Shown piece by piece: positions 34,959 to 45,799 of a DNA stretch of 64,000 nt. The notes below the pieces were generated by a model. That model was not told the origin of the DNA and ran no database searches. It saw nothing but the letters and a program-made list of their open reading frames with translations. How positions within the stretch are numbered: the first letter of the stretch is position 1; each line of letters starts with the position of its first letter. The DNA is from Karalla daura. Lineage: Eukaryota > Chordata > Actinopteri > Chaetodontiformes > Leiognathidae. Made by a program: the position numbers and the translations under genes. The stretch spans positions 22,904,739 through 22,968,738 of the forward strand of contig CM055192.1 in NCBI GenBank assembly GCA_029224185.1. The letters are read 5' to 3'.

Positions 34959-37221
34959 TCACTGGTAGCCGAGGGCGGAGGCTGAGCCCAGTCTCTGGCT
35001 GTAGAGGGCGTAGGGGGAGTAATAGGCTGAAGAGGAGGGGAGGGATGGCATTGGTAGTCCTGGAGCTCCGGCCAGGTGGGATTTGCTATAGGGGTGGTAG
35101 CGAGCCAGGCCCAAACCTGGGGACCCTCTGAGGGAGAAGGAGCTGGGCAGGGTCCCTGGGCTGCTGGGTGGGGGGAGGTGGAGGTGGCAGGACGCTGTGG
35201 AGGAAACAGACGAAGGGTAGGCTGACAACAGCTTACTGTCCACCATCCCGGGCAGGGCTGTGTGGGTCCTCAAGTGGGCTAGTAGCTCCTCGGACGTGGC
35301 GAAACGCTTGTCACAGGGACCCCCGACAGACACCCAGTTACATGCGTGAGGCAGCGGGTCGTTGGGGAGCATGAAGCCATAGGTGTAGAGTGGGTGGGAC
35401 AGGGAGGGGGTGGTGCTGGAGGACAAGGAGCTGGAGTGCAGGGAGTGGAGATGGTGGGAGGGGTAAACCAGCGGGAAACCGGACTTGAGGGTGGAGGGGT
35501 CATGGACGCAGGTGGAGCAGTTACTTCCTCCCAGGTGAGGTGCGTTGGGGTAGGTCAGACAGTATGGGTCCCGACATAAACCCTGCATCAGGGAGGGAGG
35601 TGAAGCTCCTGTGAGTGGGCTGGAGCTGGGGTGCTTCCCTGGGAGTCCTAAACCCAAACTGGATTTGGTAGGGTCCAAACCGGGGACGAACTGGGAGGGG
35701 TAGCCAGCATAGGCCCCCACGATGGAGCCATGGTAGCCCATGGTAGCAGGAGGCAAAGGGAAGACAGAGTGTCCAGGCTTGAAGGGGGAGACGGGGGCGA
35801 TGTGGCCGGAGCCCAGGCCCGGCCCGGAGGAGGCCTGCAGCTCGGCCTTGCTCTCCGGCCGCGGGCTGCTGGCAGAGCTGGCGTTGCTGGAGTTGGCGCT
35901 GGCCCGGACATGGCTGGAGTTAGCCAACTGAGCCCCGTCCATCCCTGACTTTACTGCTTCTGAGTCTTTTTTGCCAGCACTGCTGCTGCTGCTGCTGTTG
36001 TTGTTACTGTCCGAGCCCGTCTGCTCTGAGCTGCCATGCTTGTTGTCCATGTGCGGGCCCTGGGAGTGTGACTGGGGCTGCGTGGACGGGGAATGGCTTT
36101 GTCTGTGGGGCTGGCTCTGGCTGAGCAGGGGAGGAGAGCTGGAGCTGGGCGACTGGGAATGGGGAGGGAACGCCGGACAGGATGATGAAGCAGAGCCGCT
36201 GCTGGAGCTTCCATTCGGCACCCTGAAGGCTGCTTTATCTGAAGGCCCCTTTGTCACTTGGACGTCCTTGCGACAGTCGCCCGGTGACTTGGAGTAAGGC
36301 TTGAAGCTTGACTTGTCCTCCAGGGAGTGGTGCTGCTCTCCGGATTTGGAAGATCGGCTGGACGACTCTTTGTCTCCCAGGCTGCCGGAGGAGAGGGAGG
36401 CCAGCTTGGAGGAAGACGAAGGGTCTGGTTTGCCAATTTGAGAGCAGGTCTGAGCCAGCAGAGCCAGAGGACTCTTCTTGGCATCGAGCTGAGAGGGAAA
36501 AAAGAGCAGGAAGGTGAACGAACTATTAATTTTAACTAATAAAGTTTTAATAAATTAACTCACTCACTTTAATACGATTTTACACTATTGTTACACTGGT
36601 TGTTGATTGAAAACAAATTAAATTAATTCTGGGATATATGTTTGACAAAGGTGTAGCAAGAGTTAGGCAAATAAATATTTCTAATGTAAAAGATTGCATT
36701 TTATACCTGTAAATATCATATCATTCCGTCTTTTATCTGATATAACCTTATATTCCCTGAACTGTGCTGCGAGTTTTTTTTGTTTTGTTTTGTTTTTGTT
36801 TTTTTATCTTCACCTTCACAGTAAATCTTTGTGCGTAAAAGGCGCACAAAGTGGTACATTTTTTGAAATAACATTCATACTAAGCCATCCCATGCCCTCA
36901 ACGTGACTACTAACCAAATACTAAGAAAAACAAAGAAAATATCATCAAACGATGATATCGGACCTCCGTAATGTAAGTTATCTCTGGACTTACTTCAATA
37001 CTGACGGGTGCGGACGTGAGAGGCTGGAGGTACTCCGGGTGCAGCAAGTGGCCGCTGTGCGCCGTCAACATCTTTATGATCCTTATGGGAAGCCTTTTAT
37101 TCTGCCGGGAGGGGTCCGAGGGACTGGGACAGGACGAGGTTCCGGGGACAGACGCTCCCGTGCGCTCCGGGTACTGGCTTCTGCGTAAAGGCTGTTCAGA
37201 CCCACCGGGGGGATCTATCAT
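34959..37221 (-). CDS. znf703: Zinc finger protein 703 (NET/nlz family co-repressor), two exons, 585 aa
   Basis: Exon 1 is 36994-37221 and exon 2 is 34959-36488. The 505-bp intron is GTAAGT...CTCTCAG at phase 0, which is where the human gene splits (..VSIE|LDAKKSP). Family role: nuclear transcriptional co-repressor of the NocA/Nlz/Elbow/Tlp-1 group that recruits Groucho/TLE; fish nlz genes act in hindbrain and eye development, and human ZNF703 is a breast-cancer amplicon gene. Seen: KRLPIRIIKMLTAHSGHLLH, HPEYLQPL, the Sp-type motif SPLALLAQTCSQIGKP (82-97), the Groucho-binding motif FKPY (138-141), a Ser/Asn/Gln-rich low-complexity region (about 165-280), GYHGSIVGAYAGYPSQFVPG, CRDPYC, one atypical C2H2 finger with C-x8-C-x12-H-x3-H (459-485) and the family C-terminus SALGYQ. 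Length is close to human (590 aa). I chose Met at 37221; an in-frame ATG at 37296 would add 25 residues. ZNF503 is excluded by the MLPNDPLPHACNWVS context and the erlin2 synteny, though with less than total certainty. Confidence 0.95.
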
Positions 37222-37720
37222 CTGGATCAGGGCTCGAATGGGTGCGGAAACATGCGATGACTGGACACAGGGTTGAAAAAAATCATTTACCAGCACGTTT
37301 CATGATGATAGAATCAGCAGAAGAGAAGTGCGGTAATCCAGGAGCGCATGTGTGCGCAGTGCGCGTCCAACCAGGCTGTGTCTACAGAGGCACAAAGCGT
37401 CCAAATGTCATCCTCTGATTATTCCTAAATAATCCTTTATCCGGTGCAGAGAGGAGTAAAAAATCAGGATCAAGCAAGAAAATCACACACCACAGGTAGG
37501 CACTGCTCTTCAGAATAAGGGGAAAGTGAAGGAAATATCCCCGCAGAGGCTGGTGCGTGCGTCGGTCCTCCTGTGTAGATCTCTCCCACTGCTGCAGCCG
37601 CACAGTAACTCACTTCTTCCACATACTAAAGATGTGAGGGGAGGGGTTTCTAAGCCAGGAGCCGCCGACCAATCACAAGTGCCCGCATCCATAATCAGAG
37701 GAGGGACATGAGAAGGAGGA
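37222..37720 (-). promoter_or_regulatory. znf703: znf703 5'UTR and promoter region
   Basis: Region upstream of the start codon. A CCAAT word on the plus strand lies at 37679-37683. No TATA box at a convincing position. Pyrimidine-rich AGATCTCTCCCACTGCTGCA is near 37577. Start site not determined. Confidence 0.35.
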
Positions 37721-37859
37721 GGGGAGGAGGCCTCACCCCTCACAGACAGGACGAAATGTATGGGATCTGTGTCAGTGACCTCCAAAGGCCACATGAAGGC
37801 TACAATTAATGACAAATATCATCATCACTCACTGGATATATGTTATACAGGGCATGACA

Positions 37860-38690
37860 AAACAGTAATTGTGGCTGCTGGGGCTCGACTATGGGGGATG
37901 GAGTCCATCCATCCAGATGTGAACATAAATTGTGTTCGAATCAGTTTAAGGTAACTTGATGATAATAATAAAGAGTATTTATATAGTTATATTCCATCCA
38001 TCCACTATCTTACCCACTTTGTACTCAATGGTTTGGTGGGAGCATACCACTCATGATCTCATGCATAGGGACCGCTGACAACAATTTTAAGTGTAAATAC
38101 TAAACTCTTGTTGTTTTTTGCAGTGCAAAACAGTGAAGAAATGGACTCCTGACTAAATATTTGAAAATGTCTCCACCTCTGTCCCCATGTACAAGGCCAT
38201 GAGCACTATCTTTGGTCAATTGCTCTGCATGAGAAGCTGTAGAAGGACATGTCTCAACGTATACTCATTTATATTTCATCTCAAAAAGTGAAAAGTAATT
38301 GTGCACAATAGGGCTAAACTATAAAGAGTAAAGTCCATCTACCATCTATCCACGAATCACTGTAGCTTATGCGCTTTTTACCAGGTGGTGTCATGGGGGT
38401 CTGTGAGTATGTATCTCCAGTGCGTGTGGGATGAAGGCTGGGAATACACCCTGGACGACATGTCACCAATCCTTACAGCTCAAACACCATTCACTTAAAC
38501 ACTCACTTTCAATTGTATGCAGTCAGCCTAAACATGAATGTTTTAGGAAGCTGGAGTACCTAGAGAGAACCCACGCACATCCTGGGAGAATGTACAAACT
38601 TCCCGTAGTGATGCTGGGACTGGGACACATACCGGCAACCGTCGTGCAGTGAAGCGACACTAACCGCCGAGCCACCGCGTGGCCCACTGT
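37860..38690. repeat. Teleost interspersed repeat, fairly complete copy with upstream fragments
   Basis: 38330-38690 shows the full order of the common fish repeat: TCTATCCACGAATCACTG, GGGATGAAGGCTGGGAATAC, ACCCTGGACGACATGTCACC, AACACCATTCACTTAAACAC, GGAAGCTGGAGTACCTAGAG, AGAACCCACGCACATCCTGG, GGGACACATACCGGCAACCG, CACTAACCGCCGAGCCACCG. Fragments of the same type lie at 37890-37920 (GGAGTCCATCCATCCAGATG) and 37990-38030. Confidence 0.7.
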
Positions 38691-38699
38691 CTTGGTAAA

Positions 38700-40260
38700 T
38701 AGGTGTGTTAAATTTCAAAAGAAGAACCTAGTGTCCGTGGACATTTCTGGTATGTTAATGGTTTTATTGTATTAAGAGCAACCAAAGTGCAGCTGCTGCT
38801 CCGCCTAATTCAATCCCACCAGATAAAAAACAAATTGACGTGATTCAATTTTTATGCACTTTGTTGTGACAGTGAATGACATCTGCAGTTTTTGTTGCAT
38901 TGACGCATTGACACTCACCAGTTATGAGCTTGTATCCCTTTCTTTTTTTTTACAAGCATTATAAATGCACAATATGTTGCTTTAAATGCTCTCTCCGGTT
39001 TGTACCCGCAAATAAAGCAGAGAAAACAATAAGACAATGGAGTTTGGTTACCACATTAGTGAGCTCAGCGAGCGACTTAATTTCATTTTCCATAAAGAAC
39101 AACAAGCCGCACTTTATGGGGATTTCCATCCTGCTTGGAACGCCTCTTTGACTAATCAGATGGTTTGGCCTTAGCCACGATCCATAATCTAACATATTAC
39201 AGCGCTGTTATATTCAGTCTGTGTAAAGTAGTGTCATGGATCATTGATTACTGGCTAAAGAAAAGCAGAAGAAGCCCTTCTTCTGCGATTTAATAGGTAA
39301 ACTTGTTTGACATTTCACAACACAGGCTGGCCTTATGAAGCTGTACTGCAATCACTCCGCTCCTTGATTATAATGGCTGCTGCCATTTATCTGCAACGCA
39401 GAGGAAGGAGAGTGAAGTCACTAAAGCCTCACTCAACAGCATCACTGTTTGACCTGTCATCATTAGGCTTAGTCGTCACTCATCACCCACACACTGCCAC
39501 TCACGCTTCAGCGACCTGCAGGGATCCAGGAATACGTGAATGCGAACATGGACGCCGCCGGGCTGAGAGCGGTACAGTCATCTTTTGAATCCGCGTGTTT
39601 GTTTAAAACCATCTGTCACCACCCCAGGGGCCACGCCACGTAAACAGGTGACGTGTAACAACTGCTTTTCTGGCTGCGAGATTTAAAGGTAACAGCTCTG
39701 AGCTCTGACTGGATTTCAAAAATGTCCTCGCGGTTGTCATAGTTAAAGGTGACCTAGAACGGTTGAATGGAGCATTTATTTTTGTCCTCCGGTACCAACA
39801 TAGAAGCTATGGATCACTGGTTTCATCAGAAATGCCTCGGATGCTATTTCAGAAGCCCCTTTTTGAAATCCTATTTTTGGTGGTGTAGGAATATGATGGT
39901 CCATTTCATGTCTATATGGCAACTACACATTTGTTGTATGTTCACATGATTGGTCACGCAAATTAAGGTTACTTGCTAAATAATGTGGCTCGGCAAATCT
40001 TTCCTGAACTAATTGGTAACTGGAGCAATGAGGCTATGGAGGAATGGGGCCAGGTACATGCAAACAGTTTTAGTTGATGTCACGGTTGCATTCTATCTTT
40101 GTTCAGTTTTAGCTGCTATTTTCGTATCCATATTTATACGTGACAATGGTGTTTTTGGACCTGCCTCACTCAACAAAGCAAAGGTAAAAGTGTGTTTTTT
40201 TTGTTGTTATTGTTCAATGTCCCCTTTAAGTTGCAGGGTTTTTTTTTTTTTGATTGTACC
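38700..40260. other. Non-coding stretch upstream of znf703
   Basis: No gene supported. 39340-39420 (TTGATTATAATGGCTGCTGC and following) is complex and non-repetitive, a weak conserved-element candidate. T-rich runs at 40195-40255. Confidence 0.4.
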
Positions 40261-40699
40261 CTCGTTTATCACACAGCCTTCCACATGTTAAAATGGGCGA
40301 GTGGGTGAGCCGCTGCAGTGTGGGTGGAGTTGAATAAGGAAAGGGGGGCGTTTAAAAAAAGGAGACCAAAGAGGAGGGCACTGGGAGAAGCCAGACAAAG
40401 GCAGCGAGAGAATGAAACAAGGGAGGGCTCAAACAACAGGGAGCAACTCCTTTCATGTGTCCCCTTGATGTAGGCTGGCAACAGCTGTTTTGGCGTGTCG
40501 ATGACTGATGGCTGTTTCCTGTTGTGGATATTTTAAGGGGACAGCTTTCCCGTTAAAGAGGGCTCTCAGCATGTCCAGGGCCCGCCGGCCCTTGGGGCAT
40601 TTCCATGCCTCTTCGTGGCTGTATCAAAGCAGTGGGTTTGGCTGGAACAGCAGCCAAACAAAACCCCCAGGATGAGGCTGATAGGGGCTGAGGAGGAGC

Positions 40700-41150
40700 G
40701 AGGAGGAGCGGACCCCACATGCCCCTGTGATCCTGTGATTTATGGAGCCACTGAAGCCTGTAATGGACGCCATAGCTCTGCGGCGGGGTCTAATTCATCC
40801 CCGTGTTGAAAAGCTGCCGTTAGCCTGACTCCAGAGTAAATATATAATGCTGACATTAGGCAGCTGAGTTCCTCAAACCTGACTCAAGCAAATCCTCCTC
40901 TGCTCGTTTGTCTTACGCTCCGTGTTTGGAAGTGCTGAGGCGTTCCGCGGCGCGCACCGGGATTAAGGTTATGTAGATGCTCGATGTGATAGTTTAATGA
41001 GGGGCTGACACTGATGTGAGCTCATAAGAGCCTTGTTTCTTTTTTTCTTTCCCCTTTTCAAGTTATTATACTTTTACAGGCCTTCACTGGTGTCAGCCAG
41101 GCTCTGACAGGGTCTGGCTGCGTGTCGCACTGTACGACGAGAAGGAGAGA
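40700..41150. promoter_or_regulatory. Candidate conserved non-coding block with TGATTTAT and TGACAG
   Basis: TGATTTAT at 40736-40743 and TGACAG at 41105-41110. The block GGCTCTGACAGGG here also occurs at 18937-18949. Complex sequence with GGGATTAAGG (bicoid/OTX-type) near 40960 and no repeats or ORF. Function inferred. Confidence 0.28.
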
Positions 41151-41539
41151 GAAATGATAAAAGCGCCAGAGAGGCAAGGGAGGGAAAAAACGAGTGTAAA
41201 TAACTCCTATTTAATTATCTGTGACTGACTTATGGGGTGTGTGGAATGGGAATAGAGGCCTGAGGCTGGGGCTCTGCTCTACCCCTAGTGTTTTCTCCAA
41301 CAGTAATAAAACCAAGGGGGAAAAAAAAGTGGATTAAGACAGTTTCATGGGGTGTAGCAGACATGGCATTTAGACCCAAACACTTAAAAAGAGCCTCACA
41401 GGCAACATTCCAGCCAGGACAGAATGTTGAAACAAGGATTTCCTTGAGCTGAAAGGTCCACAAACAATATCTACTCAGTGTACTTAATGTATTCACACTT
41501 CCTCGTTTATCTTTCTGTGGCTGCCGCTCCCTCTGTCTT

Positions 41540-41578
41540 TGACACACACACAAACACACACACACACACACACACTAA
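41540..41578. repeat. (CA)n microsatellite
   Basis: About 16 AC units with one CAAAC interruption. Confidence 0.93.
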
Positions 41579-41775
41579 TCCTTTCACAGTCGACGTGCAC
41601 GCGTGTACACGATAATGCACAAACACAAACACAAAGACCATACTGTGCCCGATGCCATCTCAAAATTGTGTTTTGTAGTTCTTATAGTGCTTAAAGTTAG
41701 TTCTTACAGTACCTAGAGTTAGGTACAGTTCTTACATTCACTATCATCTTTCTGATCTGGTCTACGCATCTATGC

Positions 41776-41782
41776 GTGTGTA

Positions 41783-41826
<44 letters not shown>

Positions 41827-41837
41827 TGTGTGTGTGA
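41776..41837. repeat. (GT)n microsatellite
   Basis: About 60 bp of GT repeats with one GGGTG interruption. Confidence 0.95.
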
Positions 41838-42859
41838 CAGAGTCAAAGCTGCGCCTGACAACCTTATCTTTCCAGTTTAGGAGGGAGATTGTCTCTCTTG
41901 TCAGCTCCTCACGTCTCGCAAGCTAACGCTCTTATCCACTCTGCCTACCTGTCGTCTATCTGTCTGCATTATAATCACACCGGGATAATAGGCTTCCCTC
42001 TGTGTTCTCCCAGATTGGCACTTTTATTTCCGAATCCTGCACCGCGCGGTTTTTCTGCCTTGTCGTATACTCGCTACACCTGAAACGCATTCGCAGACAG
42101 ACACGTATGCCGCACACCGCCCACACCCCGTGCAACCTCCAGTCCTCTCCACACACACTGGGAAACAAAAGCTGCTATTGTCCTCCACACGGAGAAGTTA
42201 TCAAGAGCACGAAGAGAGAGAGAGAGAGGGAGTGGGGGGGGGCTAGTAGGTGGAGGGAGAGCGGGCCTGTACTGCCAGACAGCGTCTGCCACAAATCAGA
42301 TCGTCCTACATTGTTGTGTGAAATTTCAGATGACATCAAAAGATGTTTTTTTTTTTTTTCCACTGGTCTGACGATAGAAGGAGGAGGAGAGAGAGAGAAG
42401 GGGGGGTACATTTTGATAGAAGCACAATCAAGGTATTCACAAGCTGGACCCGTGACAGGTCTTGGTAAAAAGGAACAACAACAGGCCCTGCAAAGAAAAT
42501 CTTCCCAGCACATTCCTCACGCTTGTTAAAGTCAATGCCGCTTCCTCCACTCACGGTCAGAGTCACCGCCTCTGTGTCTTCATCATCCAGCCTTTGTTGC
42601 AGGGGAGACTGCTGGGAAGAACACACACTCCGTTTCGCTGTCTTACTTCTGAAACCACTCCTGTTTTGTCTCCAAGTCAAAACCAAAATGCATTTCCTCG
42701 TCTGAAAAAAATGAAGTTTTGAAAGAGAAAGTTGCCCAATCTTTGACAGCCCTTTGAGAGGAATGACTCTTCTCTGGCACTCCCGGCCCGATAAACAATC
42801 AGGAGTTATGGGATTTTTTTGCGGTTGCCGCACAAGTTCCTGCCAAAACGCAACCAGTG

Positions 42860-42905
42860 ACGATGATGGTAATGATGATGATGATGATGGTGGTGGTGGT
42901 GAGGG
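42860..42905. repeat. (GAT)n-(GGT)n trinucleotide repeat
   Basis: GATGATGGTAATGATGATGA followed by GGTGGTGGTGG. Confidence 0.9.
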
Positions 42906-43737
42906 GTGGGGTGGGCGGGGTCCTACTGCACATGTCAATCATCACAGCCCACAGCGAAGCCGAGTCATGTCAGCTGCCGCAGCTTTGATGTGACCAGGGA
43001 TGGCATCGCTCAATTAAAAGCCTATCAATGTGTAAGTAAATCAGCGCCTTTCAGCCTTGACACATCAAACAAACAGTTATTGAAGCGGCCCGCCTCGGCC
43101 ATTACTCTCTCCGCATGTGTCTGCCAAACGTCGGGTCAACGCAGGAGCAGAAAAACCTGCAGCAGCAAGAGTATTAAACGCAGGGAACCTGACAAAGTCA
43201 ATCTGTTGGACCCCTTAAGATTAAATGGAAAACAACACGCGTAGCGGCTGCGGCGCTTTATTGAGCCGAAGTATATGTGGTAAAATAAGAGTTGGTATTT
43301 ACTTTTATGAATTCTCCTTAAATTAAAAAAAGCCGGTTTGAGAACAGGCAGTAATGGAAAATGCATTCCAGACACAGACCTCGTGAGGCCAAAATATTTG
43401 TCTCCACTGGGTCCTTGTGGTGACAAAGCACCATGCTTGTCCCTGGCAGTAATTCACTGGCTCAGATGAATACATGAAAGTGAAGCACTGCCATATATCA
43501 CGCGCCCCCCCCCCAACCACCACACCCCACCCCCCCTCCTCCTCCTCCATGTGCTCTATGTGAGCCTCGCAAAGTCACTCACGGCCGTTTGTTATGCGAC
43601 CGTGCATTCTCATTTCGAACTCTGCGTTGAGGGCCACGGGCCAAGCTGACACTTATGAAATATTTCCCTTGCTGACCTTAGCTACTGCCTCAGCTGGGGA
43701 GATTAATCCTCTGTCGGCAGACACTGGGAGCAGACTG

Positions 43738-43812
43738 CAACACACACACACACACTTGCACACACACACACACTCACGCGCATGCACACACACACACACA
43801 CTCGCGCGCATG
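43738..43812. repeat. (CA)n-rich microsatellite cluster
   Basis: Three CA blocks separated by CTTG, CTCACGCGCATG and CTCGCGCGCATG: a duplicated internal unit containing GCGCATGCACAC. Confidence 0.92.
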
Positions 43813-44744
43813 CACACTGCTTTCTGGTGACAGCAAAACCCCAGCAGTAGCAACAGCACAAGCAACAACTCTCTTCTGTAGAAATAATTACAGCTTCTGA
43901 TGATTTATTTGAGGTTTGCTTGATGGCGTGCCAGTTACTGGAGGTGAGGAGAGAGTGAGACGGTGTGCACTGAAGGTCATGAGCCGTAATCAAACAGAAA
44001 GATATCGCACACGCCTTGATGAGCAGAGGGGGAATAAAACAGCATTATATAAAGGAAGGCTGTTGCACTTTAGAGTCGCCTCTGAGTAATTTGATATCGT
44101 GTATAATGCAGATTTTTCTGTACCCTCGCTAAATGGAATATCTTTCTAATCAACTTTTTGGAATTTGCTGTTCAGAACTTCAAAAAGGTTGCGCGTCTGC
44201 TACTCAAAAATAGGTCAAATTGAGTTACTTTAAGCTACTTTTAGATCAGCAAGGTCAAAAAATCAATCGGTCTAAAGTCAACTAATGAAATTCTGACAAA
44301 AGGTGAAATTTTAAAATGGAATCCGGTGGCTACCGAGGAAACTTAAAAGTCGCGTTAAGCCACTTTCACCTAACACAAAGAAAGACCAGAGGATTGAATT
44401 TGAATTTGATAAGATTTGAATAAAACTAAATGCGAAATGGAATCAAATCAAGCCATTATGGCCGATCTTTGCTTCTATATATCTGCACGCGAACCCAGAG
44501 AAAGAACAATGCGGAGGGTTGTGTCCGTGTCAGCTGTCAGGCGTCTTGTTGTATGTCGCTGTGGTCTCTGTCCAGCTCTGTCCTCTCTTAATGTGCAGCA
44601 GCAGATGACTTGGCCAAGTTTGGTCTTTTATAAAAGGTTATTTAGTTTCCAGGAGAGAGAGCAAGCTGCTCTTGCAGTTCCTGCCAGAAGGTTGCACTAC
44701 CGGTGTATCGTAAATTACTCAAGACAGTGTACAAGAACAGGGTG

Positions 44745-44785
44745 AGGGGAGTTGGGGGGGTGGGGGTGGGGGGTGGTGGGTAAGG
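44745..44785. repeat. G-rich low-complexity tract
   Basis: Runs of G (GGGGGGGTGGGGGTGGGGGG) with at least four G-runs, so G-quadruplex formation is possible. Confidence 0.8.
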
Positions 44786-45559
44786 GTGAGGAGAGGAGGG
44801 AAGATGGGAAAGGAAGGGGTGAAAGAGTAAGTGCAGTTTTCTTTTTGGTCCATGGTGATGAATGAGCTTCTGAACAAGGCAGAAAATACATCATATCACC
44901 TTTAATGGGTACACATTTCTGCAGCCATAACTCAGTGTTTAAAAATAGGGAGGGGAGGGTGAAATACGGCATCGTATATTCCTCCCAACGACACTTTTAC
45001 GAGCCCTCCCTGCAGTATAAAGGCATTGATTGCTATTTCAAAGCTCCATGTTAGATTCAGTGCTGAGTACCTCCAGCTGCCAGCGACGAGGAGAGACAGA
45101 AACTCCTTTAACACATGGAGCCTGAGCGGTCGCCTGGTTCTGTTGAGTAAAGCTGTGGTTTCTGTGATTCCCGCATAGGTTTTCTATATGGAAAAAAGCT
45201 TTTACCACAAAACTATGAGTGTTTTAGACGGACTGGGGTTTTTTTTTCTATTCACCCTGTGTGGCCAAAAAGAGTAAAATGGCGATAAGTTGAAAATGGA
45301 CAAAAGAGCATTCTGAGCTTTCACAGAGCATTATATTGCACAATTGCTTTGCTTTTTATCCCATCTGTTTGTGTGCAAGTTAGCTTTCAGCAGGACCTTC
45401 AACGGGTCCCTTTCATTGTGAGACTAGTTAGAGGAGCACTGGCAGCAGTGTGGATTTAATTTTGCGTTTAACGGTACGCATAACAATCCCATCTTCATCA
45501 TCACTCCATGATGTGTTTCAAATTGTTTGTCCCAGTCTGTCTCCAGATAAACTAAAGGA

Positions 45560-45790
45560 AAATACCATATTCAAGGTCATATGCACCGTGTACAAGATTG
45601 CAGCCATGCCAGCTGCTCCATCAGGCTGTACTTTGGCACAGCAGTGCTTTGAGCTAAATGCCTTTGTCAGGACCGTGTAATGATCCTAATGACAAGCTGA
45701 CATGCTGTTCAGTAGAAACAAGATGATATAATGTGCATCATCGTCAGCATTTTTGCTTTATGTGTAAGTGTACCATCATTTGCTGTTTAG
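45560..45790. repeat. Teleost dispersed repeat remnant (GCTGTACTTTGGCACAGCAG type)
   Basis: Order GTACAAGATTGCAGCCATGC, AGGCTGTACTTTGGCACAGC, GTGCTTTGAGCTAAATGCC and later GACAAGCTGACATGCTG matches the reverse complement of the 'gctaacatgctgatg...agtacagcctcacagagc' repeat common in fish introns. The 76-aa ORF on it is spurious. Confidence 0.55.
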
Positions 45791-45799
45791 AACAACATA

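Noticed and set aside
35168..36539. Several plus-strand and other-frame ORFs (60-108 aa)
   Set aside because: Shadows of the znf703 coding exon 2 on the opposite strand and alternative frames.
38600..38690. tRNA-like wording near the end of the fish repeat (accession of GCAACCG..AGTG)
   Set aside because: It is the end of the interspersed repeat; no cloverleaf with A and B boxes in the right spacing.
42336..42938. 200-aa minus-strand ORF
   Set aside because: Composed of simple-repeat translations (Ser/Pro/Leu runs) at both ends and no recognisable domain; a plus-strand ORF overlaps the same bases.
44416..44745. 109-aa plus-strand ORF
   Set aside because: No family match by eye, no flanking splice signals, ends in a G-rich low-complexity tract.
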